A DNA stretch of 64,000 nt from Flectonema sp. DT1601 (lineage: Eukaryota; Euglenozoa; Diplonemea; Diplonemida; Diplonemidae): NCBI GenBank assembly GCA_964019425.1, contig OZ025788.1:496001-560000 (forward strand), written 5' to 3'. Both the position numbers and the translations under genes were made by a program. Positions 32,786 through 43,416 of the stretch are shown here, one piece after another. The notes below the pieces were generated by a model, which had not been told where the DNA came from, searched no databases, and saw nothing but the letters and a program-made list of their open reading frames with translations. Within the stretch, counting starts at the first letter, position 1, and each line of letters opens with the position of its first letter.

Positions 32786-32868
32786 TGTGTGGAGCTGGCG
32801 GTTTTTCGAAACTTTGTGTTGAAATCAGGATTTTTGAAAAACTGTGGAATTAGATTAGAGGTTGTCCC
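32786..32868 (-). repeat. Right terminal inverted repeat of the relic
   Basis: About 83 bases, from TGTGTGGAGCTGGCGG to GAGGTTGTCCC on the + strand; the reverse complement aligns to the left end. Confidence 0.8.
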
Positions 32869-33043
32869 AAAAAAAAAAAAAAACCCTGGCTTCCTTTTTT
32901 TTTTTTTCTTCTTTTTTTTCTTTTCTCTTATTTGCGGTTAATATTGTCAACAATAACCAAAAAAAGAAAAAAAAAAAAAAAAAAAAACTAGACGTGGTTG
33001 ATCTCTGGAAATCGTTGAAATGAACCTGAAGTGTGGTAGTCTG

Positions 33044-33045
33044 AT

Positions 33046-33076
<31 letters not shown>

Positions 33077-33078
33077 TT
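33044..33078. repeat. (ATTT)n microsatellite
   Basis: About 8.75 ATTT units in non-coding DNA. Confidence 0.9.
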
Positions 33079-35326
33079 CTAAAAGGTTGCTTTCAAGGCC
33101 AAAAAATCATCGCCATTGATTCAACACAATTTGCGATAAAAAGAAAAAAAAAAAAAAAAAAAAACTTATACAGATTCTTACTACATGTAAAATTGATTTA
33201 TTTTTATTTTTGGAAAAAAACAGGAAAAAAAAGTTTTACTTTGCATGAGGTTTTCTTATGTATTTTCCCTTCTTCTCGCTATTGCTCCTTGAGCTTAATA
33301 ATACGGTATCAACACCCCCTTTTTTTTTTCTTGTATTTTTTTTTCTTAAACCATTCCCTCGTCGCATGAGAACGACACGTATGCTGAGTGGTACGCCCCA
33401 TCCAGACAAGAATCTGTGTCACGGTTTTTGCCGAAATCGTACATGTTCTTTTTTTTTTTGTTTAAAAAAAAAAATTGTGAGCCTATGGTGATTGAAAAGC
33501 ACGGTACGTATTCTGATTAACGGAATGCATCTGTATATTTCATTGTGATGTATGACTCTGAGTGAGTAGTATTTTTTTCTCGTTTTCTGTAGTGCTAATT
33601 GAATTTTCTTATCGAACATCATTACAGAGCTTCTTCCAATCGCAGGAAAAGTATTACTGTTAATTGCCTCTCTAATTTCAATATTCCTTTGTTTGAATGG
33701 TTTTTTTCTTTTTCTCAAGCCGGCCTCGTTTTGTTGTTTCCTTCAATAGGTTTCAATCACAATAGAATCGTCACGAACGAAGTTTCTGTTGTCGGGTTTA
33801 TTTACAATGTATTCCTGGCCACTTGCGTATTTTGCCTTCATCATTTCTTCCAAAGGAAAATATTTCTTCCTCTTTACTTGTGTAATCAAAATGAATTGAA
33901 AGTCGACTGAACTGAGGTTTATGTTTTCCTCATTTTTCTTTCTTTTCCGCCCTTCTTTTTCTCTTTTCCTTTTAGGTTGCTGTTCGTTTTGTCAGCAAAA
34001 AAAAAAAAAAAAAAAAAAATGAACGGGTGGGAAGAAACAAAAAGCAAAAAAAAAAAAAAAAAATAATAATAATAAATAACAACAACAACGAACACTACTA
34101 TACTTTCCCATTTATATATACACAGTCAGAATCTTATTCAACCATCACTTTTCTGCTACATCTCTCCCGCAAAAGAGTAATCGGAGAGCACTCGCTTCGA
34201 GTCTGAGAGCTCCACCACTACATGGTGACAAGTTGTGATGCGATCCTTGTAATTTTTGACGAGATGCATTAAATACCGCTTTAATCAAAATTTTCGCGAA
34301 AGAAATTGTGAAGAATTTTGTCCCTAAAATAAGATTCTGATTGACAGGGATACTCTCTCTTAGTCTCGGAAAAAAAAAAAAAAAAGGAAAAAAAAAACGG
34401 TCTTTTCCCCTGCATTCAAAAGACCCCTTCAATAGAATTTTTTTTTTCGCACCACATGTTGTTAAGTCTAACAAGAATTCATACTGTGACGTAAAACTCT
34501 GTAAGCGATGGTGACAAGATGGGCCTTCAAACTAAAACCTTAGCGAGCCTATGTTTTCTTCAACTCCCATAGAAATTAATTATAAATCACTAACTCGCTA
34601 AAAAAAAAATAATATACTAGCTTGTCTCAAGGAGAATTTTGCATCGATTATTTATCTCTTTTTTGTTCTCTCTTGTTTCAGTTTTACATTTTTTTTTTTT
34701 TTAAATAGTTTTTTTTTTCCTTTTTTTTTTTTTTTTTCCCTTCTCTTTTTTGTAAGAACCGGCCTTTGCCTGTTTTGCAATTTAACAATTGCCATTGGTC
34801 TGTGTGATTTACAAAGAAAACCACCGAAACATAATAAGGCATTCTCTGTACCCACTTTCTTCTGTTTTGATGTGGGTGTGGTTGCATTCCCTGTGAGGTT
34901 GTGTTCTTTCTTTATTTGAGGTAAGTGAGAGTTATTAAATCTCACTTTATACTCGAAACTATTTGGTACCAATTTTACGAATGAAAAAAAAACAAGAAGA
35001 GAAAAAAAAGGAAGAAAAAAAAATTGATACCGTTTTTGCGAGCATTCTTAGTCAGCTATGAAGGAATTAATGTATTTTTTATTATTTCAGAGAAGGTGAG
35101 TTCTCCGTTGGTCCCATACTTCCCCCGTTGCCGTCTTTTGCACTGAAGTTCTCTACCCAAACCCGCAATGCAATTAGTGAAGTGCTGATAAGGGATTGTG
35201 TCTTAAGCATCGTACTGTTCCCCCTCCTCGACAGTAGGATACTTTTTATATATTCATCCGGTATCTTTGGTTGTTACTCACTCAGCTTATTTCTATCACT
35301 TGCAGCAAACTCGACAAAAAAAAAAA

Positions 35327-36259
35327 ATGAAGTTTCTTATTGCACTCGCTTCGCTCTTTGCTGTGTCACAAGCAAGATGCCCAAGTCTGTTAGCTCCTGG
35401 TGAACACTTAAGAACTGTTAAGGTTGGTGGAGTGGAGAGAGAGTTTTACGTTCATGTTCCGGATAATCAATCAGGTAACCCACACCCATTGAGTATTATG
35501 TATCACGGGTGTGGAAGTTCTCCTGAGAAGTTTGAAATGGAAAGTCAGATGAACGGAGGAACAAACAAGTTTAATTATTACAACATTTACCCAAAGGGAA
35601 CCACTACTTCCACTAGTCTTGGATGGAATGCTGGCTTCTCAAAGTGTAGTACTGGAGGTCTTGTTAACGATGTTGACTTTACCAGAGCAGTACTTCTCTT
35701 CGCATTGGAAGAGCTTTGTGTTGATCAAACGAGAGTCTTCGGAGGAGGTTTCTCAAATGGAGGCTCTATGATCTTTAATGTTTCATGTGAGCTTCCTCAA
35801 TACTTTAGAGGTTTTGGATTTGTTGGTATGCTCCCACCGAGTGAGGCGTACCCACACTCCTGTAGTGTTGATGCTAAGCCGTTCTTTGGGTTTTGTGGAT
35901 CTCAGGACGGTATATGCGCAACTGGAATGGCAGGATGGTTTGCAAAATATGCAATTGAAGCGAACTGCAATGACCGTGCTAAGGAAATTGCCGAATCGAG
36001 TACAACAACCTGTTACAGTCACGACGACTGCAGAACTGGCCCAGTTCGATTCTGTGGGATTACAGGACTGGGTCACTGCTGGCCAGGTAATGACTGTTGC
36101 GACTCCCAGTGCAGCAACCAAAACCCTGCAAACATCGACACCAGCGCTGCTCTCTTACGATTCTGGGACTCTTTGCCGGCAGAGAGAAACACCCTTAGTA
36201 CCAACGCCATGATCCAAAGCCTGAAAAAAGACCTCGGGCTTAACTTAACTTCGCACTAG
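35327..36259 (+). CDS. Secreted CE1-type esterase (PHB-depolymerase/feruloyl-esterase family)
   Basis: A 310-residue alpha/beta hydrolase with a signal peptide (MKFLIALASLFAVSQA). It matches the LpqC/feruloyl-esterase/PHB-depolymerase group: the oxyanion-side MYHGCGSSPEKF, the nucleophile Ser143 in GFSNGG, and the histidine region GLGHCWPGNDCC near the end. Many cysteines suggest disulphides. The family cleaves ester bonds in plant wall polymers or polyhydroxyalkanoates; such an enzyme suits a predator or scavenger that digests algae or bacteria, and its bacterial-looking family makes lateral gain possible. The ATG at 35327 gives the signal peptide and lies 22 bases after the acceptor AG. Codon usage resembles that of its neighbours. 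Confidence 0.88.
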   Translation: MKFLIALASLFAVSQARCPSLLAPGEHLRTVKVGGVEREFYVHVPDNQSGNPHPLSIMYHGCGSSPEKFEMESQMNGGTNKFNYYNIYPKGTTTSTSLGWNAGFSKCSTGGLVNDVDFTRAVLLFALEELCVDQTRVFGGGFSNGGSMIFNVSCELPQYFRGFGFVGMLPPSEAYPHSCSVDAKPFFGFCGSQDGICATGMAGWFAKYAIEANCNDRAKEIAESSTTTCYSHDDCRTGPVRFCGITGLGHCWPGNDCCDSQCSNQNPANIDTSAALLRFWDSLPAERNTLSTNAMIQSLKKDLGLNLTSH

Positions 36260-36611
36260 GTGCTATTATTTATTTTACTTGCCCCCCTTCCCTTTCCCCA
36301 AATTTGTTGTAAACTCAGCAACCGATAAAATTGAATACCACTGACGAATTTGCGTATTATAAGGTTCCTGTAGCCCCCGTGTGCTTGTTGTTAGTTGCCG
36401 ATAGTTGGTGTTGTAGTTTTTTTAGTAAACTTTCTTAAGTCTTTTTGCTGGACGTACGTATCTCGAGCTGACAAGTTATGTTTTGGTTATTATTGTATAT
36501 TTTATTATTTATTTCTCAAGTATTGGGTCAGCTTGATGTTTGCGGGTTTGAGTTTGACGATTTTTAGATCGGGTGAGTACTGCTAACACTTTTTTTATCC
36601 CAGCGCACGAG
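36260..36611. other. Gap upstream of IQ-motif gene
   Basis: About 350 bases of T-rich sequence ending in CACTTTTTTTATCCCAG (AG at 36602-36603), eight bases before the next ATG. Nothing else seen. Confidence 0.5.
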
Positions 36612-38426
36612 ATGGCCACGCCGTCAAAAACTGAAATGCGCAACAAGTCGTTGCAATGGTGCGAATATGACAAATTGGCAAGACACGACACGACAAGAAG
36701 AAGTGATATTATGTTATTGCAGAAGTTATCGTCGGATGCAACGAAAGAAGATCTCATGCGATTAGTATATCGTGAAGAGTGGAGAATGGAACAAGAAGTT
36801 GTTACATTCGGTAGAATAACAAAACAAGATTCTGCAACTCTATCGAGTGGCAGAGCAAGTGGGTGTGGACCATCGGGACAATTATTATTTCAAGAACGAC
36901 ATGAAGAACTTCGTAACTTAGAAGATGAAGAACACGGGATAATATACGGAATTTCTGATTCAGAACTAACAGACAACTATTACAACTGTGACACTAGTAT
37001 ACATTCATCTAATGTGTGGAAACCATTAGTTACTATAAAAGATGACAACATACGATCTATTCGATTAAAACTTTCAACATCTGTTGCAGAAAGAATTGGG
37101 AGATTCTCAACAGAATTACAAACATCTCTACGAGCAACTAGTCAACTAATAACTCTTTGTGAGAGAAGACGTAATCAATCAAGACCTGATAATAATAATT
37201 ACTGGGCTATCACAACAGATCCTTTCTTGTATTGCCTTACTAGAGTTATGCGTTTACGAGGAGGATGGTTGAGCTCTTTAGAACGATTCTTATCTGCGTC
37301 AGGTACTTCATTAGATTTAACAAAGTTTAAGAAAGCATCTATCACAATACAAAAAATCGAATCATATCGAAAGGCTTTTAACAAGAGAATTGTAAGTAAT
37401 GGAAATATTAGTCACCCTGCGAGATTGAGTGAAAGTCCTAAAACTGTTTTACCATCTGTACCAGCAGCCTCAAGTAATACATTACCTAGGACTGTTACTC
37501 CGGGATTGGAATTGCCTGATATTCCTCAAAAATCTGATCCAATTCCGATAATTGAAAATAAATTAGCATCTCAAAATTCGATTCCAAAATCAATACCAAA
37601 CACATCACTCTCTCCTCAGATAGCAGCTTTCCGATTGCAACGATGGTGGAGACGAACTTCCTATTGGAATTCAACAGTATTACAATTTGTTAAGAAGACT
37701 CTCATGAATTCCCAAGTCGAAGTTTCAGCATATCTTCTATATTTAAAATCGGTTACATCACATGTTATAGATGCTTCTATTACCTCAAAGGCAGCTGTAA
37801 TTATACAGCGACATGTTAGGGGATACCTACATGGAAGGCTCTTAGCACGAAGACGTCTCCGAGCTGTAGTTATATTTCAAAAGAGTTTTAGAGGTCAACT
37901 GGCAAGGAAAAGAATTTCGATTATAAAAATGGTGAGAGATGTGCAAGTCAGAAAAGAAGGATTTGATCTACTCAAAGAATACATTGATGATGATGTAAAG
38001 GAAGTGAATATCGTAAAAGAGTACGTGGAGACAATTCTAAATATCTCTGCTGAAATAAAACGCGTTGAAACAACTCTCAAAGAAGAAGATCACGCCTTCC
38101 GATCTCAGTGGAATACGTGGGAGTCTAACATGACTGAGCATTGCCTTAATAATGTTCCCCTTGATACTGATTGGGTACCTCAAACCCTTCCTTCAGGACA
38201 AAATCAATTCTTAAATGTTAAAACTAAGCGCACGACAACGCAACACCCAAATTTAAAACTTGCTGAGATTCACAGAAAAAGGCAATGGATAAAGGTGGGA
38301 CGCGTGAGAGACGAAAAGAAAGCCAGTTTTGAAGCATACGGTGCAAAATTACAGTCCGTACTCGAAAGACGAAAACAAGAACTTGAAAATGATATCGCTG
38401 CATTGCGAGACGGAGAAGTATCATAG
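36612..38426 (+). CDS. IQ-motif (calmodulin-binding) protein
   Basis: A 604-residue protein with no enzymatic domain. Around residues 336-440 lie three IQ-type helices: FRLQRWWRRTSYW, AAVIIQRHVRGYLHGRLLAR and AVVIFQKSFRGQLARKR. These bind calmodulin or light chains. The N-terminal 300 residues are unassigned and mostly helical, and the C-terminal 150 are charged coiled coil. Such proteins in flagellates are often axonemal, but nothing here proves it. An in-frame GTG upstream is excluded because the acceptor AG at 36602-36603 falls after it. Confidence 0.75.
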   Translation: MATPSKTEMRNKSLQWCEYDKLARHDTTRRSDIMLLQKLSSDATKEDLMRLVYREEWRMEQEVVTFGRITKQDSATLSSGRASGCGPSGQLLFQERHEELRNLEDEEHGIIYGISDSELTDNYYNCDTSIHSSNVWKPLVTIKDDNIRSIRLKLSTSVAERIGRFSTELQTSLRATSQLITLCERRRNQSRPDNNNYWAITTDPFLYCLTRVMRLRGGWLSSLERFLSASGTSLDLTKFKKASITIQKIESYRKAFNKRIVSNGNISHPARLSESPKTVLPSVPAASSNTLPRTVTPGLELPDIPQKSDPIPIIENKLASQNSIPKSIPNTSLSPQIAAFRLQRWWRRTSYWNSTVLQFVKKTLMNSQVEVSAYLLYLKSVTSHVIDASITSKAAVIIQRHVRGYLHGRLLARRRLRAVVIFQKSFRGQLARKRISIIKMVRDVQVRKEGFDLLKEYIDDDVKEVNIVKEYVETILNISAEIKRVETTLKEEDHAFRSQWNTWESNMTEHCLNNVPLDTDWVPQTLPSGQNQFLNVKTKRTTTQHPNLKLAEIHRKRQWIKVGRVRDEKKASFEAYGAKLQSVLERRKQELENDIAALRDGEVS

Positions 38427-38851
38427 AAACCTCCATTTTCTTTATTGAGAAGTGACCTCCCGACATGACAGATTCGTTGTACTATTATTGCACTGGGTAT
38501 ACCCAAGGAACATTACACAATTTACTTAATTACTTTGGAAGTATTCTCCGCATTATTTGCTGTCTTCTTCTTCGCAAGAAAATTAACACCCCAGTAGTAA
38601 GCATAATTTAGATTAATTCCCTACTCTTGGTGTGCGAATAGCGCACTAGATTACTGTTTTGGAGATTCGTTGCGTCTGTTTTGTTTTTTCCGAATATTTC
38701 AGGCTGTTGGGTTAACGGGATGATGGTGTTGTTATTTGTTTTATTCTTATGTAGGAAATATTACAAACATGATGAGCCTTTTGTTGTTATATTTTTAACT
38801 ACTAAATTACTTTTGTTCACTCACTCACATTAGAGCTGTAAACCTATCAAC
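38427..38851. other. Gap upstream of basic protein gene
   Basis: About 420 bases of ordinary AT-rich sequence, ending with CACTCACTCACATTAG (AG at 38832-38833) 18 bases before the next ATG. Confidence 0.5.
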
Positions 38852-39546
38852 ATGCCAACTTCAAAACTTGAAACTGCTGCAGATCTTGTTTCATTCATTC
38901 GAGGTTCAAGAGGAAGGCCTGTAAAAGCATCAACAGGAAGACCAGCTTTCAACAAACCTGGAAACACAGCTGCTATTCCTTTAACCATTGCGTATGTCTT
39001 ACGGTTTATTATCTTTTTAAGAAACATTCCATTGGAGTCAATCAAAACACTCAAAACAGAACATTAAAAAAGAAGAACAGAGACGATGCTGTAACCAACA
39101 AAGATGATTATTACATCTCAAGAGCAGACCCAATATATAAAACAGCTGTTGGAGAGTCTGTTGAATGTGGTACCGGTCCAAGAGGTGGATACGGACCAGT
39201 TAGAAGAAGTGGTTCTCGAGGTGCTCCAACTTCACCGAAGAGCGGAGCACCGAGAAGTCCATCAAATGTGAGCAGAACAGGAAGTAGGACTGGAAGAAGT
39301 AGATCAAATAAAACAAACACTCAATCAAAACGTCGTTCTGGATCAATGACAAGTGAGTGTTCAGTTCGCAGTAGTGTTTCTAGAGCAAGTGCACGTGTTG
39401 CTTCTTTAGCTCAGCCTAAAGCTAGGGCTAGACCAATTGGTGTAGCCCCAACGATGGTATCAAAATTAGATTCTAGAAAGAAGAAGGGTCTCGGAACAGG
39501 AATCTCATCCGCTGCTATCCGCGCAGCAACAGCCGGTTACCACTAA
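38852..39546 (+). CDS. Basic, Ser/Arg/Gly-rich protein, 2 exons
   Basis: Exons 38852-38991 and 39060-39546, 208 residues. I recognise no domain. The start (MPTSKLETAADLVSFIRGSRGR) is followed by a Tyr/Gly patch (GPRGGYGPVRRSGSRG) and long Ser/Arg/Thr-rich disorder, ending in GTGISSAAIRAATAGYH. The calculated charge is strongly positive. The intron is the only one here in phase 2: splicing GC to A at the junction gives an open frame through to TAA, whereas unspliced the frame ends after KTEH. It could be a microtubule- or nucleic-acid-associated protein; that is only composition-based. Confidence 0.75.
38992..39059 (+). other. Cis intron, basic protein gene
   Basis: 68 bases, GTATGT...CACTCAAAACAG, phase 2. 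T-rich TTATTATCTTTTTAAG inside; A/C-rich 3' end. Confidence 0.85.
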
Positions 39547-39971
39547 GCATACGTACACTCTCTTAGATTGCATACCTATTTTAGACATCAATTTCCTACA
39601 CGAATAGCTTACTGTTAAGACATCATCCGATGATTGTTCATTTTATTTAGAGAATGGTGTTTTTATTTTTCATAATTTTTATTGTTTTTTTTTTCATTTC
39701 TCCCCAATAGTTCTTCTCCCTTTTGAGGCGTTTTTTTTTTTGGCACAATCCGATGTACCGTATGACGTCGACGAGAGAAAAGAAAAAAAAAAAGAGAACC
39801 TTTCGGAGCTGGTGTTTTCCTTTGATTGTTATGTTTTCTTTTCCCCCCTCAAATTTTTGTTACATTCCTTTTTCTGCCTTTGTAATATTGTAATTATTAG
39901 GTCATGCGTAGCTTATATAAAATCAACTTTACTTATCGAACAGTCTAATCTGCGAGAAACACACAAAAATA
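39547..39971. other. Gap upstream of kinesin gene
   Basis: About 420 bases with T-rich tracts. The likely leader acceptor is ACTTATCGAACAG (AG at 39942-39943), 28 bases before the kinesin ATG. Confidence 0.5.
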
Positions 39972-42459
39972 ATGTCTGAAGAAGAACCAAAGAAGGAAGA
40001 AGGAGGAAAGAAAGACGAAAAGAAGGAAGATGGAAACAGAATCAACGTGTTCGCTAGACTGAGGCCAACGAATGTAAGAGATAGAGCAGAAGTTGCTTGG
40101 GTAGAACCTGGTATTGTTGTATTACATCCTGATAGAAAGGGAATTACATTAACTGGCGCTAAGAAAGATTACGACTACGACGGTACTTTCGGTGTTGATT
40201 CAAACAACAAACAAATTTGGGAAAAAGTTGGTCGTCCGATTGTTGAAAACGTTTTCAAAGGATACTCCGGGTCTATCATGGCTTACGGACAAACAGGTAC
40301 TGGAAAGTCATTTACAATGTCGAGTATGCATTCTGGATGTGAAGGAGTTATTTTGCAAAATATGCAATACATCTTCGGTAGAATGGCTGAAGACCAAGAC
40401 AGACAATACGATTGTACTTTTAGTTATCTTCAAATCTATCTCGATAAGGTAAACGATTTAATGGATGCCTCATCAATGGAAAAAAAGAAGTACCTGGACA
40501 TCACTTCTAAAGACAACGAAGTAGCAATTCCTGGTCTCATCATGGAGCCTTGCAATGACGCTGAGACTTTCGAACGTTTATACACAGATGGTGATACTAG
40601 AAGAACTGTCGCAGCTACTGCAATGAACCCTGAGAGTAGTAGAGGTCACGCATGTGTTATGATTGCAATTAAAAGTATTCCAAAAGGAGACGATGGAAGT
40701 GGTGAAACAAGAACTGCAAAATTCTGGATGATCGATTTAGCAGGATACGAGAACTTCGAACAAACTAAATGTGTTGGTAAGCAACGTGAAGAAGCAAAGT
40801 GTATCAACGGTTCTCTTATGGCTCTCGGAGGAGTCGTCAGTGCTTTATCTCAGAAACAAACTCATATTCCTTGGAGAAATAGTAAATTGACACGTCTGTT
40901 ATCAGATGCTATTGGTGGTAAATCAAAGTCAACTATTTGTATTACTCTCGGGCCTTCACCTACTCACTTCAGCAGTACCAAGGTCACTCTTGATTTCGGT
41001 GCCCGTGCCATGGCAGTCAAGGTCAAAGCCGACATCAAGGGAAGTATGAACTTCCAGGCTCTCTGTAAAAAGCTTCAAGCTCAGCTTGCTGAAGAAATTG
41101 ATAAGGTCTTCGCTGGTTTAGAGAGAGAAACCGTCCTCGAAGAAGAAATCGAGAGAATAAAGGGTAAGCACGAAAAGCAACTTAAGCAGCTTCTTGCTGG
41201 TGGAGCTGACCCATCAGCCATCGAATCGATGCTTGCAGAGAACAAGGCTGAACCTAAAGTAGACATGAGCGTATGTGACGAATCTTAATTGTTGTAAGAG
41301 GAACAGATTTTGCTAATGTTTTAAGAAACTGCAGCTTACACTTTTATTTTAAAAACAAAACAACTAATAACCAACAGGGTCGATCTGCACCAGGAAAGGT
41401 CTCTACCGGAGAGAGTGATGACGAAGGAGAAGGTGGTGCAGGCGGTGGTGGAGGTGGTGGTGGTGGTGGCGAGGAAGCTGGTGAAGCTGCCGAAGGTGCT
41501 GATGGAGGAGAGGCTGGTGAATCAGCAGAACCTGATGCTGCACCTGCTGAGGGTGGCGGCGGCGGCGGCGGTGGAGGCGGCGGTGCCAAGGTCTCATCTG
41601 CTGAACTCGACAAATTGAGAGAAGAACGCGACAAAGAGGTATGTTAACCAACACTTTACTTTGATAAGATTTCATTATTTTGTACAATTCAAAACAATCA
41701 ATTCAGGTCGCCGAACTAAAGCAAAAGATCGAAGAGGAGATGGAAAAACTAAAAGACAAAGAAGGCGAATGTGAAAAGCTTGGACAATACATCACAACGC
41801 AGAAGGAAGAATTCACAACAGAACAGCTAAGACTAAAGGAAGAACAAGCTTTAAACAGCGGGGTATCAAAGGATGGCCTCGAACAATTAAAGGTTGAATA
41901 CGACAAGCAAGTAACAAGTATCAGAACCATGATGGAAACAACACACGAAGCAAGAATGGTGGAAATTCAAGAAGAGAGTAAGAAGGAAATCGCTACTCTC
42001 AAAGGCAAACTTCAGGATAATCAAAGTGTTGCCAATGACGAGTATGAAACCATGAAGGACTCTTTGAATAGCAAAATGGAGGTGGAAATTTCAAAAATTA
42101 AAGCGAAGGCAGCCGATGTTCAGGAGAAATTAAAGCGCAACCACAACGTTATTAAGAACTCTTACCAAGAACAAAAAGATAAGTTGAAAAAAGAGATTGA
42201 AAAGTTGAAGGAGTCGCACGGACAGGAGAACGACCACATAGCAGAAAAGGGAGGAGAATCACTGAGAAACTTAACTGAGCAGCATCACGCTATTAAGAAG
42301 AACTACCAAGATCAAATCGCTAAATTAAAATCAGAAAATGAATCTCTGAAATCAGGTCTTTCTAACGGAGTATCCAACGGACATTCTAACGGAATTTCTC
42401 ATGCAGATCCGACCCCTAACGGAGTCGCTCCTGTTGATGATATTGCTGATGATGAGTAG
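39972..42459 (+). CDS. Kinesin motor protein with glycine/acid linker and coiled-coil tail, 3 exons
   Basis: Exons 39972-41270, 41378-41638 and 41707-42459, 770 residues. The motor domain is N-terminal (residues of about 20-365): P-loop GQTGTGKS at 106-113, switch I NPESSRGHA (family NxxSSRSH; the second serine is Gly here), switch II DLAGYE (family DLAGSE), and the microtubule-binding HIPWRNSKLTRLLSDAIGG. A neck-like segment and coiled coil follow. Exon 2 alone encodes an 87-residue linker made almost only of Gly, Glu, Ala, Asp and Ser with two poly-Gly blocks. Exon 3 encodes the main coiled coil and a disordered Asn/Gly/Ser end. The Lys/Glu-rich N-terminus precedes the motor. Subfamily not assigned; it is plus-end type by layout. 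Confidence 0.93.
41271..41377 (+). other. Cis intron 1, kinesin
   Basis: 107 bases, GTATGT...CAACTAATAACCAACAG, phase 0. A branch-like ACTAAT lies 13 bases before the splice. A T-rich CTTTTATTTT lies upstream of it. Confidence 0.92.
41639..41706 (+). other. Cis intron 2, kinesin
   Basis: 68 bases, GTATGT...AAAACAATCAATTCAG, phase 0; the one intron here ending TTCAG instead of ACAG. Confidence 0.9.
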
Positions 42460-43384
42460 GCTGCGTTGTTGTCCGTTCCTCGTTCTGTTCATGTACCGTT
42501 TATTTCCTTTTTTTTCTCCGAAAATGATAGTGAGTTTTTCTTGTTCTTAAAAAGCAGTCTTTCACAGCCCTGTAACAGTAAACAAGTTGTGTATCATTCA
42601 AGTAAAGTCGTTTTTTATTTTTTATTTTCCATAATATTTAAAAATATTATGATATGTTTTTTATTATTGCTCGTATTCCCCATTTAGTGAAAACGATTCT
42701 AATGATGGGCGACTGTTCACCACATGCTTGTTTGGCACAGCATGTAAAAAGAACACGTATAAAATTATTATTTTTATTATAAAATAATATATTCTGTGAC
42801 TGCTACTATGAGTTGTGTACGGAGAAGAAAAAACTGTTCAGATTAAGAAGCTCATTAATACTGTCTGCAATCAAAACATAATATAAAGCTGTATCTGAAT
42901 AGTTTTTTTTTTTTTTTTTTTTAAGATTTCTTTTTTATTCCCTTTATCAGAACTTATCTATTTGGAGTTATGATTATGTGTATAGAAAAGTAACAATCAG
43001 GTGATAAGTTGGTCACTTTGCGGTATATAAGTTCGGAGCACGTGTATTTTTAGTATCGGAAGTGAATGTGCAGATAATCAAATCCGTCTTTGTGCTGTAC
43101 TTTTTAACATCCTTTTTTTTTTTTTTATTATCAAAGCACCTTCTTCCTTAGTCTCAAAGAGTAATTCAGTTATCTTTTTTGTGCTCGCAGTAACCTTTGA
43201 AATCACTAGTACTCTTTAGTTTATGATGACAACTGTCATCTTTACGCTTTATTATTTATGCAGTAGTTGGCTAGGTATATTTTTCACTTTGGATGTCGTT
43301 TTGTTGCTTGTTATATAAGCTGACAGTGCTGGTTGGTTTTCAAATTAAAATAAAATTGAAACAAGTAATGGTACCAACACGCAG

Positions 43385-43416
<32 letters not shown>

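Larger units (their letters stand above)
31925..32868 (-). mobile_element. Mutator-like DNA transposon relic with long inverted ends
   Basis: The ends are imperfect inverted repeats of about 76 and 83 bases sharing GGGA(A/C)AAC near the tips, then TAATTCC, AGTTTTTCAA, GATTTCAACACAA, and CCGCCAGCTCCACAC at the inner edge. The left end carries an extra partial copy (ACTGCCAGCTCCACACA). Both tips abut A homopolymers, so a target-site duplication cannot be recognised. Inside, the - strand near the right end encodes a SWIM-like zinc finger, as at the C-terminus of Mutator-like transposases. At under 1 kb the element lacks room for a full transposase and must be a non-autonomous or internally deleted copy. 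Confidence 0.7.
31013..35326. other. Long gap holding a transposon relic
   Basis: About 4.3 kb. It includes the 944-base Mutator-like relic (31925-32868), an ATTT repeat at 33044-33078, many long homopolymers (for example A near 31182-31207, 33993-34019 and 34047-34062), and AAT/AAC repeats near 34062-34090. The last part carries a T-rich acceptor ATTTCTATCACTTGCAG (AG at 35304-35305) for the esterase gene. No host gene seen. Confidence 0.6.

Noticed and set aside
41344-41634. Minus-strand proline-rich ORF
   Set aside because: It is the antisense reading of the kinesin glycine/acidic linker exon and has no other support.
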